This document shows, in pieces, positions 8,844 through 16,050 of a DNA stretch of 23,370 nucleotides (position 1 is the stretch's first letter; every line of letters starts with the position of its first letter). The stretch is from positions 1-23,370 of the forward strand of contig JAHWJO010000005.1 in the NCBI GenBank assembly GCA_019348365.1, written 5' to 3'. Position numbers and translations under genes: made by a program. Under the pieces are notes generated by a model. The model searched no databases. It was not told where the DNA came from and saw only the letters and a program-made list of their open reading frames with translations. Source of the stretch: Armatimonadota bacterium. GTDB lineage: Bacteria; Armatimonadota; DTGP01; JAHWJO01.

Positions 8844-9635
8844 TTACAGGAAAGGTACGCCAATAGCCCTTTCCGGGAAGGATCGATGGAGGTGGGGTTC
8901 CGCTTTCAACATGAGATTCACGCGAAGATCGTAATACCAGCTCCAGTAGTGGTCCGCGAAGCCTTTCAGGTATCGCTTGCGGATCTGACGGCTCTCGGCG
9001 AGGAGAGGATCGAGGCGGGATTGACCCCGCCGCCGGGGCAGGGCCCGGCAATTCACCAACACCTCCGGGAGATACATCGGCTGCGCGATCTGCACCATTC
9101 GGCACCAGAGGTCATACGCGACGCCATGGGTGAGGGTGATGTCGCAGCCGCCGACGCGCGGGAGGAGCCGCCGCCGGAAGAAGACGATGGGCTGGAGCAT
9201 ACAATCGGCGCCCCGGCGGATAAAATGGCGGCCCTTGAAAGGCCGCGCCCGGCCCAGCGTGATCAGCCGGTCGGCTTCGTCCACCATCGCGCAATCCCCG
9301 TAGACGAAATCCACTTCGGGATGGTCGCTGAAGACTTGCATGACCGCCTCGAACGCGCCCGGCACGTAGGTGTCGCTGGAATTGATCCAGCCGATCACCT
9401 CTCCGGTCGCTTGATCGAACCCCTTGTTGACGGCATCGCCCATGCCACGATCCGGTTCGGAGGTCCAATGCAGGGGAGGGGAATGAAGGGAGAGGAGGTC
9501 CGGAGTCCCGTCCGTCGATCCGCCGTCAATGACCCGGTACTCCAGGCGGGGGTAGTCCTGGGAGAGGACGCTGTGGAGGGTGGATTCCAGTCGCGGTCCG
9601 GGATTAAGCGTGGGGGTCAGGATCGTCAGGCGCAT
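8844..9635 (-). CDS. Family 2 glycosyltransferase
   Basis: GT-A fold glycosyltransferase (GT2), 263 residues, expected to move a sugar from a nucleotide donor to an unknown acceptor at the cytoplasmic face of the membrane. The N-terminus MRLTILTPTLNPG is the typical first strand; IDGGSTDGT (36-44) binds the nucleotide, EPDRGMGDAVNKG (60-72) is the conserved E.D.G..DA.NKG motif, and GWINSSDTYVPGA (82-94) occupies the metal-binding DxD position. A Trp/Tyr-rich C-terminus (DHYWSWYYDLRVN) is present but I see no transmembrane anchor. The start at 9635 follows a strong GGAGGAAGGAG ribosome-binding site. The gene points away from lnt and is separated from lpxB by a repeat, so a link to lipopolysaccharide core or exopolysaccharide is plausible but unproven. 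Confidence 0.92.
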   Translation of the reverse strand: MRLTILTPTLNPGPRLESTLHSVLSQDYPRLEYRVIDGGSTDGTPDLLSLHSPPLHWTSEPDRGMGDAVNKGFDQATGEVIGWINSSDTYVPGAFEAVMQVFSDHPEVDFVYGDCAMVDEADRLITLGRARPFKGRHFIRRGADCMLQPIVFFRRRLLPRVGGCDITLTHGVAYDLWCRMVQIAQPMYLPEVLVNCRALPRRRGQSRLDPLLAESRQIRKRYLKGFADHYWSWYYDLRVNLMLKAEPHLHRSFPERAIGVPFL

Positions 9636-10205
9636 GGGATCGCTCCTTCCTCCATTCTGCCGGTTCGCCGGGGCGACGGGCGTGCAGGAGGGCCGAATAG
9701 CGGGTGGAGGCAGATCCGCTTTAAGTCGTCTATTTTGGTCTGATGGATCGCGGTTGTGATCGGTGATCGTCGTGAGAGGGAGGGAACCGGCCTGACGCCG
9801 GTAAAGGAACATCCCCCGCTTTCCTACGGTCTTTAAGAGGGGAAATATCCGCCCTTAGGAATCTACCTCAGGCGGATACATCCCAGCGCCCAAAGTAGTC
9901 AATCGGGACGTTCCTCGCCGTTATCCATCATCCCGCCGGGATGACCGGCCCGGTAGGGTGAGTGGCTTCGGAGTTGTAGGCATGAGATCCGGTGGGGCCG
10001 GTGGAAGCTCTCATCCGTGAAGTGCCCCCGAACCCTGATCCGTGCAGACTGTAACGTCTGGCGCGAATTCATTCGCCGGAGCTCCCGCATTTCACACCAA
10101 GCGTAGTGACCTGAGTAACTCGCAATTGGGACTTTCGGCCCATTCCTCTCCCTTCCCAGGCGGCTAGAGTGAGATAGGCACTCTCCGACCTGAAAGGAAT
10201 CCGTC
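9636..10205. other. Divergent intergenic region between glycosyltransferase and lnt
   Basis: These 570 bases contain no ORF I would defend. They must hold the start signals of both divergent genes; I could not identify a convincing -35/-10 pair. A hairpin with 8-bp stem TATCCGCC/GGCGGATA lies at 9846-9878 with a 17-base loop and no T tract. A partial interspersed repeat occupies 10045-10104. Confidence 0.6.
10045..10104. repeat. Solo copy of palindromic repeat arm
   Basis: CAGAC-TGTAAC-GTCTG hairpin (10045-10060) followed directly by CGCGAATTCATTCGCCGG (10062-10079), then GCTCCCGCATTTCACACCAA. The second module equals the right arm at 8804-8820, and the end TTCACACCAA matches the terminal repeat of the element at 22510-22523. 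Only one arm is present. Confidence 0.65.
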
Positions 10206-11645
10206 ATGACGTGGATTTACACGCTGATGAGCGGCATGCTCATCGGTTTCGCTCTTCCGTCCAACGACTTCGGCGTTCTGGGATGGATCGCGCTCATCCC
10301 ATTGTTTCTCGCCGCGCGGCGCAGCGGGCCGATCAAATCGTTCGTACTGGGGATGGCGGCGCTCCTCATCGCCGCGACGTTCCTCATCCTGCCGCTCCAC
10401 ACCCCCGAAGAGTGGGGGAACGCCGGAGGAGGATGCCTCCTCTTCGCGATTCTGATCGGGTGGGTGTGCGCCTTCGCCTCCGCGATGAAGACCGCTTCCC
10501 CCTGGAAGTGGACTCTGGCCGTCGCGGCTGCCGGGGTGTTGGGGGAGTGGCTCGCGCACGGCCTGTTCCCGCTCTACTTCGCGATGAGCCAGTGGCGGAA
10601 CCCCTACGTCATGCCCGTCGCTTCCTGGGTCGGGATCTGGGGAGTCAGCTTCCTGATCTACGCCCTGAACGCCGGTCTCGCCTTCGCCGTCGAGTCGATG
10701 CTTTCCCGCAGGGAGGGGGCGCTGCCCGCCGGAATTTCCCGGCGGGCAGTCATGCCGGTGGCGCTCGGCATGACCCTTCTTGTGGCCCTGGTTCACCTGT
10801 ACGGCGGGGCAGCGAACGCCCGTGAGACTGAAGGCCGTCGCCTCCGCGTAGCCGCAATTCAGCCCGAATCGGAAGACCCGCTCCCCCTCCTCCGGGCAGC
10901 GCGTAGCAGGGGCGCGGAGGTCGCGGTCTGGCCGGAACTCGCGCTCTCGGAGCCGCTGGAGCGCGACCTGAGAACGTACCAAGTGGAAGGTCTGTATCAG
11001 GTCATCGGGTACGCGGGAGAGATGCCGGAGGAGGGACTGCCGGAGAATTACGCCGCGCTCGTCAGCCCGGCGGGGGAGATCCTGGGGCGGTACGGCAAGA
11101 TCCGCCTCTTCGGCTCCGAGCGGTTCGTCCACCGCGCCGGATCCGAGATCCGGGTGGTCGAGAGCCCGCTGGGACGGGCCGGACTCGCCATCTGCTACGA
11201 CACGATGTTCACCGAGGTCGTCCGGAGCCTTGCGAGACGGGGGGCGCAGATCGCGCTCGTGCCGAACCTGGACCCGTGGGCCAGTCGGGGAGCCCTTCAC
11301 GCGCTCCACGCCGCCGTGACCGTTTTCCGGGCGGCGGAGAACGGGATTCCCCTCGTCCGCTCGGAGTACCGGGGGTATTCGATGATCGTGGACGGCCGGG
11401 GGCGCATCCTCCAGGATGCGGGCTTGGCTACCCCGTCGGTCGTCGTCGCCGACGTGACCCTGCCCTCCCATCCCGGCACGTTGTATACCCGTTTGGGGGA
11501 CGTGTTCCCTCCGGCGTGTCTCCTCCTGCTGGTCCTCCTGATCGGCCTCGACCTCCGGGAAGATCGCCGGAAGAAAGCGGCGCGCGAGCGGGAGTTTATG
11601 GAGGAGCTATTCGAGGGCTCGGAAGAGCCGATGCGAGCCGGATAG
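10206..11645 (+). CDS. lnt: Apolipoprotein N-acyltransferase
   Basis: Lnt adds the third acyl chain to the N-terminal Cys of lipoproteins at the periplasmic face of the inner membrane, using phospholipid as donor. The 479-residue protein has about six N-terminal hydrophobic segments (residues 5-200), a carbon-nitrogen-hydrolase domain (about 212-420) and a final hydrophobic segment (about 435-449). The triad is visible: Glu244 in VWPELAL, Lys298 in GRYGKIRLFG and Cys330 in AICYDTMF. Family members usually have CYE; here it is CYD. PLYFAMSQWRNP at 122-133 fits the membrane-domain loop. AAAGGAA lies nine bases before the ATG. It pairs logically with the lipoprotein encoded at 20742-21992. Membrane CN-hydrolases of other function exist, but the domain order favours Lnt. 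Confidence 0.9.
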   Translation: MTWIYTLMSGMLIGFALPSNDFGVLGWIALIPLFLAARRSGPIKSFVLGMAALLIAATFLILPLHTPEEWGNAGGGCLLFAILIGWVCAFASAMKTASPWKWTLAVAAAGVLGEWLAHGLFPLYFAMSQWRNPYVMPVASWVGIWGVSFLIYALNAGLAFAVESMLSRREGALPAGISRRAVMPVALGMTLLVALVHLYGGAANARETEGRRLRVAAIQPESEDPLPLLRAARSRGAEVAVWPELALSEPLERDLRTYQVEGLYQVIGYAGEMPEEGLPENYAALVSPAGEILGRYGKIRLFGSERFVHRAGSEIRVVESPLGRAGLAICYDTMFTEVVRSLARRGAQIALVPNLDPWASRGALHALHAAVTVFRAAENGIPLVRSEYRGYSMIVDGRGRILQDAGLATPSVVVADVTLPSHPGTLYTRLGDVFPPACLLLLVLLIGLDLREDRRKKAAREREFMEELFEGSEEPMRAG

Positions 11646-11650
11646 TTCTC

Positions 11651-12116
11651 CCGGCGACTCAAATCGCGGGCAACAAGGGCGCAAAGCATGTCCTGAGCGA
11701 AGTCGAACGGATCGGCCTGCGCCGACTTCGGGCTCATCCTTCTCATCAATTACAGGATTTACGCAGGGACTCCCTTCCAAGTCCTTCCAACTCTCTTTCA
11801 TGTCATTCCGAACGAAGTGAGGAATCTGGACCCGAGGACGCAATACTCTCACCCGTACGAAAGACTCTCTGATGGGCCGATTGACTCTCTCACGTACGGT
11901 CAGATCCCTCGACTTCGCTCGGGATGACAGGAGCGGTAGCTATCGAGATGATAAGAGCACACTTACCGGGAGGACATGAGACGGTAGCTTGCGCGTAACT
12001 TTTGTTGGGTCCTACTGAAGGGGCCGGGCTGGGTTTGGAGTCGGCGTAGGCCGATCCGTTCGACTTCGCTCAGGACATGCTTTGCGCCCTTGTTGCCCGC
12101 GACTTGAGTCGCCGGG
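11651..12116. repeat. Large inverted repeat (about 80-bp arms) in lnt - ABC ATPase gap
   Basis: Arm 11651-11730 and arm 12036-12116 are reverse complements with about four differences in 80 positions; both contain GCAAAGCATGTCCTGAGCGA (or complement), a GGCGACT..AATCGC mini hairpin and a GAAGTCG..CGACTTC hairpin. The 305-base interior contains another, unrelated inverted pair (11801-11930). The 594-base gap between the two genes holds no credible coding sequence. Confidence 0.85.
11801..11930. repeat. Second inverted repeat nested inside the larger palindrome
   Basis: TGTCATTCCGAACGAAGTGA at 11801-11820, continuing GGAATCTG, is an imperfect reverse complement of 11901-11930, whose inverted reading is CTGTCATCCCGAGCGAAGTC then GAGGGATCTG. 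A further short match, CCGTACG (11853-11859) with CGTACGG (11893-11899), extends the pairing inward. Confidence 0.75.
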
Positions 12117-12174
12117 ACAAATCATCAACAGGAGAGAGAGTCTGCATCTCATAACGGTTCGGTGGTGGATTCGG

Positions 12175-12180
12175 TATAAT
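12175..12180 (+). promoter_or_regulatory. Possible -10 box for the downstream ABC ATPase gene
   Basis: TATAAT 60 bases before the ATG at 12240, in an otherwise GC-rich gap. No good -35 hexamer sits 16-18 bases upstream and there is no extended TGn, so this is a tentative call. Confidence 0.3.
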
Positions 12181-12191
12181 GGAAAGCGAAA

Positions 12192-12212
12192 GCCGCCACC
12201 GGAAGAGGCGGC
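12192..12212 (+). other. Small leader hairpin
   Basis: GCCGCC (12192-12197) pairs with GGCGGC (12207-12212) around a nine-base loop, between the possible -10 box and the start codon. There is no T tract, so it is not a standard terminator. Confidence 0.35.
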
Positions 12213-12239
12213 CCTTCACGCGCCCCTCCCATTTGCCGC

Positions 12240-13145
12240 ATGTCCTCCCCCTTCCCCCCGCAACCCGTCTCACCGGAACCTTTATTGCTCGTCCGCGACC
12301 TTATGAAGACGTTTCATGAGGGCCAACGGACGGTACATGCCGTCCGGGGAGTCCGCCTCCACCTGAATCCGGGGGAGACCCTGGCGCTGGTGGGAGAGAG
12401 CGGGAGCGGCAAATCCACCGTGGCCCGGCTCATCCTGCGGCTCCTTCCCGCCACTTCGGGGAGCGTGCGCTTCGGTGGGAGAGACCTGTTGAGCCTCTCC
12501 ACCGGGGAGATGAGGCAGACCCGGCGGAAGCTTCAAATGGTCTTCCAGGATCCCATGGCGTCGCTGGACCCCCGGATGAGCATCTCCGCCATCCTCGCCG
12601 AGCCGCTCCGCATCCACCGGATCGCGCGCGGCGCGGAGTTGAAGGGTCGTGTTGTGGATCTTCTGAAGTTCGTCGGGCTGCCGCCCGCTTACGCGGCCCG
12701 GTATCCCCACGAGCTATCCGGGGGGCAGCGTCAGCGGATCGGCATCGCCCGCGCGCTGGCGCTGGGACCGGAGCTGCTGATCGCGGACGAGCCGGTTTCG
12801 GCGCTGGACGTGAGCGTTCGAGCGCAGATCGTCAACCTGCTCCGGGAATTCCAGGACGAACGCGGCCTCGCCTATCTCTTTATCGCCCACGACCTGGCGC
12901 TGGTGAAACAGATTTCTCACCGGGTGGCGGTGATGCACCGGGGCCGGATCGTCGAGACCGCCCCCACCGACCGGCTTTACGAAAATCCCCGGCACCCGTA
13001 CACCCGTCGGCTGCTCTCCGCCATCCCGTCGGTCCATCATGCCGGAGAACCTCGCCGGCTGACTCCGCTGGACGACTTCCCGGAGGAGGACAGCGCCCTC
13101 AGCGAAGTGGAGCCGGGGCACTGGGTCGCCGGGCCGATCACTTGA
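12240..13145 (+). CDS. OppF/DppF-type ABC transporter ATP-binding protein (orphan)
   Basis: ATPase subunit of the peptide/nickel uptake family, 301 residues. Walker A GESGSGKST is at 52-60, Q-loop FQDP at 102-105, signature LSGGQ at 159-163, Walker B LLIADEPVSALD at 179-190 and switch His217 in FIAHDL. ENPRHPYTRRLLSAIP (248-263) is the diagnostic OppF/DppF C-terminal motif, and SEVEPGHWVAGP near the end corresponds to the family's C-terminal tail, though the usual Cys residues there are missing. All catalytic motifs are intact. No permease, substrate-binding protein or partner ATPase (OppD) lies next to it, so it must work with genes elsewhere or be a leftover. No clear Shine-Dalgarno sequence precedes the ATG; residues 12-21 are needed for the first strand, so the start cannot be much later. 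Confidence 0.9.
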   Translation: MSSPFPPQPVSPEPLLLVRDLMKTFHEGQRTVHAVRGVRLHLNPGETLALVGESGSGKSTVARLILRLLPATSGSVRFGGRDLLSLSTGEMRQTRRKLQMVFQDPMASLDPRMSISAILAEPLRIHRIARGAELKGRVVDLLKFVGLPPAYAARYPHELSGGQRQRIGIARALALGPELLIADEPVSALDVSVRAQIVNLLREFQDERGLAYLFIAHDLALVKQISHRVAVMHRGRIVETAPTDRLYENPRHPYTRRLLSAIPSVHHAGEPRRLTPLDDFPEEDSALSEVEPGHWVAGPIT

Positions 13146-13245
13146 ACTCGCGCACCATCCTACACTTGACCTGTACACCCGGTCGCCCAGAGAGAAGGAC
13201 GGGTGATCCGGGTTTTCCCTCTGACAGTCGGATAGAGAGGTTTCC

Positions 13246-13845
13246 ATGGCCAGAGAACGACGTGCCGGAAAAAACAACGCCCCCAAGCCACGGGGGAATG
13301 CCCCCGCATCGAAGCCCCGACGAGAGGACGGCGGCCCCCGCTCGCAGGATCGAGACTCCTCGTTCCGAGGTGGGGGAGGTTCCAATCGAGGCGGAGAGGG
13401 ACCCTATCGGGGAAGAGAAGGCTCTTTCCGGGGGAGAGAAGGATCCGACCGAGGCCGAGAAGGCTCCTTCCGAGGGGGAGAATCGAGAGGCGCAGGGATG
13501 GGCCGGGGCGGAAAGCGTCCGGGATTCTCGGATGCCTTCGAGGACCGGGGGAGGGAAAGCCGGGGTAAACCCGCGTCTGACTTCCGGCCGGCGGGTCGCG
13601 GCGGAAGGGATCCCGGCGGCCCCAGCCGTTTTCCGTCCTCCGGCCCGCGCCCCGCAAGGAACGATCAGGACAATTCGATTCACAATCTCAACATGCGGAT
13701 CAGCGGCCTGGAAGACCGGGTGATGGAGCTTCAGGAGGACATTCAGGGCATGAGCGAGCTGCTCCAGGCTTTTATCGAGGAGCTGCGGGGCAGCATCGAG
13801 GTGGTGGAGTTCGAGGATGAGGAAGAAGAAGGCCTGGCGAACTGA
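13246..13845 (+). CDS. RGG-repeat protein with C-terminal coiled coil (novel hypothetical)
   Basis: I do not recognise a named family. The 199-residue protein has three parts. Residues 1-140 are Arg/Gly/Ser-rich and disordered, with six consecutive seven-residue units at 41-82 (RGGGGSN, RGGEGPY, RGREGSF, RGREGSD, RGREGSF, RGGESRG). Residues 145-180 form a clean coiled coil with hydrophobics at 145, 148, 152, 155, 159, 162, 166, 169, 173, 176 and 180. The tail ends in an acidic stretch (EFEDEEEE, 188-195). RGG units with Phe/Tyr are known RNA-binding and condensate-forming modules, mainly in eukaryotes; the coiled coil suggests oligomerisation. No signal peptide or membrane segment is present, so it is probably cytoplasmic. 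GAGAGG precedes the ATG, and the codon pattern fits a real gene. RNA binding is inference. Confidence 0.75.
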   Translation: MARERRAGKNNAPKPRGNAPASKPRREDGGPRSQDRDSSFRGGGGSNRGGEGPYRGREGSFRGREGSDRGREGSFRGGESRGAGMGRGGKRPGFSDAFEDRGRESRGKPASDFRPAGRGGRDPGGPSRFPSSGPRPARNDQDNSIHNLNMRISGLEDRVMELQEDIQGMSELLQAFIEELRGSIEVVEFEDEEEEGLAN

Positions 13846-14049
13846 TCCCGCCTTCGATGAACCCTCCCTCAATGACCATGTGAATGCCTCCACATCGCTC
13901 CAAGAGATAGTCCCCACTGGCTTGACTGCCCGGTGTTGAAATGACGGGCAGGCAAGCCTTTAATACGCGACGTGACATCCGCCCTACAGGAGCGTTATCC
14001 CTTTGGAACGCACCCGGTTTGCTTTGCTCGACGGAAGAAAGCCAATTAC

Positions 14050-14676
14050 GTGACCGATGAAGAGATCGTAAAACAGGTTCAGGACGGAGACCGGCGGTTG
14101 TTCGCGGAGCTGCACCGCCGCCACTACCAGAAAGTGTGGCGGTTCGCGCGGCGCTCCCTCCTCGATGCGGAAGCGGCGAACGACATCGCCAGCGACACCT
14201 TCCTCCGGGCCTACGGCTCCATCGACCGGTTCCGGGTCCGGCGGGACGGGGGATTCCTCTCCTTCCTCTTCCGGATCGCGTCCAACCTGATGGCGGACCG
14301 CGCCCGGCGACTCTCCCATGGCGCGACCGTCTCCCTGGATGACGAAGACGACTGGGCCAACCGCCTGCCCGACGACGAGCCCGCCCCCCTCGAACAGTTC
14401 CTTCACCAGGAGCGGATCGCGCGGGTGCGGGATGCCCTGACCCGCCTCTCCGTCGCGGATCGACAGATCCTGCTTCTGGCGTATGAACAGGGCCTCTCCG
14501 CGAAAGAGGTCGCTCAGGTTATGGGTAAGCCCTCGGTGACGGCGGTCACGTCTCATTTACATCGTGCCTTAACGAAACTTAGACAGCTCCTTTCTACCGA
14601 CGATTATTTCAGTGTGACTGCTGATGGAGGTGATTCACATGTGGCCCATCCGTCGAACCCGGGATCCGGGGGATAA
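14050..14676 (+). CDS. ECF-type RNA polymerase sigma factor
   Basis: Group IV sigma-70 factor that directs RNA polymerase to a stress or envelope regulon. From the GTG at 14050 the product is 208 residues and begins with the family-typical TDEEIVKQVQDGD. Region 2 follows (FAELHRRHYQKVWRFARRSL, then AANDIASDTFLRAYGSIDRF and FLFRIASNLMADRARR), with the -10-contacting helix. A linker of about 35 residues leads to region 4 (RDALTRLSVADRQILLLAYE, then GLSAKEVAQVMGKPSVTAVTSHLHRAL), which holds the -35-binding helix-turn-helix. An earlier in-frame GTG at 13972 would add 26 residues without a ribosome-binding site; GGAAGAAAG lies before 14050. Its 3' end overlaps the next gene by 38 bases, a usual layout for sigma/anti-sigma pairs. 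The exact ECF group was not assigned. Confidence 0.9.
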   Translation: MTDEEIVKQVQDGDRRLFAELHRRHYQKVWRFARRSLLDAEAANDIASDTFLRAYGSIDRFRVRRDGGFLSFLFRIASNLMADRARRLSHGATVSLDDEDDWANRLPDDEPAPLEQFLHQERIARVRDALTRLSVADRQILLLAYEQGLSAKEVAQVMGKPSVTAVTSHLHRALTKLRQLLSTDDYFSVTADGGDSHVAHPSNPGSGG

Positions 14677-15616
14677 GTTGTGGCGGTATGTCGCCGACCT
14701 GCGCCGGGGTGACGATCACGACCCGGAGGAGGAATTTCGCTCGCTCCTGCCCACTGCGCGCGTCGTCTCGGAAGCGCTTCAGGGCGGCGGGTACGGCCCG
14801 GAACGGGACTCCGAAGCGCGCCTGATGGCTGCGATCTCCCGTTCGGAAGAGCGCAGCCGGGCCGCAGCGCCGCGCCGGAGCTGGACGGCTCCGGTGTTGG
14901 CCGCGTCCGGCTGGGCGGTGGCTCTGGCGGGATTCTCCCTGTCTGCCTATCAGCTGGGGCTGTCCCATGGATCCCAGGAGCAGATGGCCAGGCTTCCTGC
15001 CGCGCCTCCCCCGGTGGTGGCGGTCGCGCCGGAGCCTGCGTCCCCGTTAACCGAACCCGCTCCGGTGAAGGAAGTGCCGAAAACCGCCCCTCCCGTCAAG
15101 GAAGAGCCGAAAACCGAAACGCCCGCTCCGGAAACGCCGCCGGCGGTCCGCATGGACGAGCTGGGAGAGAAAGACGCGCTTGCGCTCTTCCCCGCCCTGC
15201 CCGCCGAAACCGGTCCGGATAATCCTCAGGGCGAGCTGCTCCGCGAAGGGAAGAGCTATCTCGCACAGGGGAAGTGGGAAGAGGCAGCGGACCGGCTCCA
15301 GAAGGCGGCAGTGACCCAGCCCGCCGATGAAGCGGCGCTCGACGCGCTGAACCTCTCCGGACGAATCGCTGAAGGCCCCCTGAAGGACCCCAAGCGGGCC
15401 ATCGAGATCTACCGCAAGGAAGCCGAGCTGGCCCGGCAGATGATCGAGAAGCTGGAGGAGAAGAAAGATGCGCCCGCCGAGCCGGTGAAGATCCGTCTGG
15501 CTCGCGCCCTCACCAGCGCCGGCCTGCTGGAACGGAACCCGAGACTGATTCAGATCGGGCAGCAGACGGCCCAGCAGACCCGGACGGAGGATCGGGCGAT
15601 CAAACCCGGCGAGTGA
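14639..15616 (+). CDS. Single-pass membrane protein with TPR-like periplasmic domain, candidate anti-sigma factor
   Basis: The 325-residue protein has a charged N-terminal cytoplasmic part (1-80), one transmembrane segment (about 84-106, APVLAASGWAVALAGFSLSA), a Pro-rich linker with two PVKE(V/E)PKT repeats (142-159), and a C-terminal helical region (about 195-310). The segment GELLREGKSYLAQGKWEEAA (198-217) looks like a TPR helix pair. Overlap and coupling with the sigma gene make an anti-sigma role likely, but no zinc-binding HxxxCxxC motif is visible and I do not recognise a known anti-sigma domain. The start at 14639 follows GGAGGTGA, which lies inside the sigma coding sequence; an earlier ATG at 14624 lacks such a site. 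The periplasmic part may sense envelope state or bind a partner; that is inference. Confidence 0.8.
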   Translation: MWPIRRTRDPGDKLWRYVADLRRGDDHDPEEEFRSLLPTARVVSEALQGGGYGPERDSEARLMAAISRSEERSRAAAPRRSWTAPVLAASGWAVALAGFSLSAYQLGLSHGSQEQMARLPAAPPPVVAVAPEPASPLTEPAPVKEVPKTAPPVKEEPKTETPAPETPPAVRMDELGEKDALALFPALPAETGPDNPQGELLREGKSYLAQGKWEEAADRLQKAAVTQPADEAALDALNLSGRIAEGPLKDPKRAIEIYRKEAELARQMIEKLEEKKDAPAEPVKIRLARALTSAGLLERNPRLIQIGQQTAQQTRTEDRAIKPGE

Positions 15617-15647
15617 ACCTCGAAGGGATGATCAATAGTCTCATAGC

Positions 15648-15679
15648 AGGGGCGGTCCCGATTTGGGGCCGCCCCTTTT
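15648..15679 (+). terminator. Rho-independent terminator after the sigma/anti-sigma pair
   Basis: GGGGCGGTCCC (15649-15659) pairs with GGGGCCGCCCC (15665-15675; one G-T wobble) around a five-base loop, followed by TTTTCTGT. It starts 32 bases after the stop codon. Confidence 0.88.
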
Positions 15680-15701
15680 CTGTGACGTGGAACGGCTCCG
15701 G

Positions 15702-15918
15702 CCCTCACCTCGTCGCTCCCCTCCGTTCGCGACATCCTTCTCCCAATGCTGGGAGAGGGTATCTTTTGAGATAATTGCTCTCTCCGGATAGAACCTGTAC
15801 AACCTGTATCGCCGGTTCGGAGGAAGTACCGATCACGTCCTGACCGAAAGAGTCTCTCATGAGAATCCCTCTCCCAATGCTGGGAGAGGGCCAGCGCGAA
15901 GCGCGGGGGTGAGGGCGC
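15702..15918. repeat. Palindromic element, second family (CTCCCAATGCTGGGAG type)
   Basis: Left arm 15702-15759 runs CCCTCACC, a GTCGC..GCGAC hairpin, then CTCCCAATGCTGGGAGAGGG. Right arm 15866-15918 runs CCTCTCCCAATGCTGGGAGAGGG, a GCGC-GAA-GCGC hairpin, then GGTGAGGG. Modules are in inverted order around a 106-base interior with no ORF. A third, partial copy is at 4752-4789. The element fills most of the gap between two terminators. Confidence 0.8.
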
Positions 15919-15964
15919 ATCACCCACTATTCAAGTAGTGGATGGGAACTTACCCACAAATAAA

Positions 15965-15993
15965 GGGAGTGGAGCTATTTTGGCTCCACTCCC
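15965..15993 (-). terminator. Terminator of the L,D-transpeptidase gene
   Basis: A perfect 11-bp stem, GGGAGTGGAGC with GCTCCACTCCC, encloses a seven-base loop. On the minus strand it is followed by TTTATTTGT, so it suits the gene ending at 16051; on the plus strand no T tract follows. Confidence 0.82.
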
Positions 15994-16050
15994 CAAATTG
16001 CGTTCATTTGTCGTGATATTAAGAAGTCCGCTGGCCGATGCCATACCCTT

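Noticed and set aside
10164..11471. Minus-strand open frame opposite lnt
   Set aside because: Lnt has a complete catalytic triad and ribosome-binding site; the antisense product is low-complexity Arg/Gly/Pro/Glu-rich.
8652..12116. CRISPR array from repeated units
   Set aside because: Copies are few, inverted, widely spaced and not separated by uniform spacers; no cas genes are present.
13103..13125. Possible insertion of the 'GCGAAGTCGA' type repeat in the ABC ATPase (residues ALSEVEPGH)
   Set aside because: SEVE is what the repeat encodes in one frame, but EVEPGHWVA is part of the normal OppF/DppF C-terminal tail and only a few bases match the repeat.
13138..13917. Minus-strand open frame opposite the RGG protein
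   Set aside because: Considered as the real gene because the plus-strand product is low complexity. The plus strand has a ribosome-binding site, a regular coiled coil and an acidic C-terminus, which a chance frame would not give.
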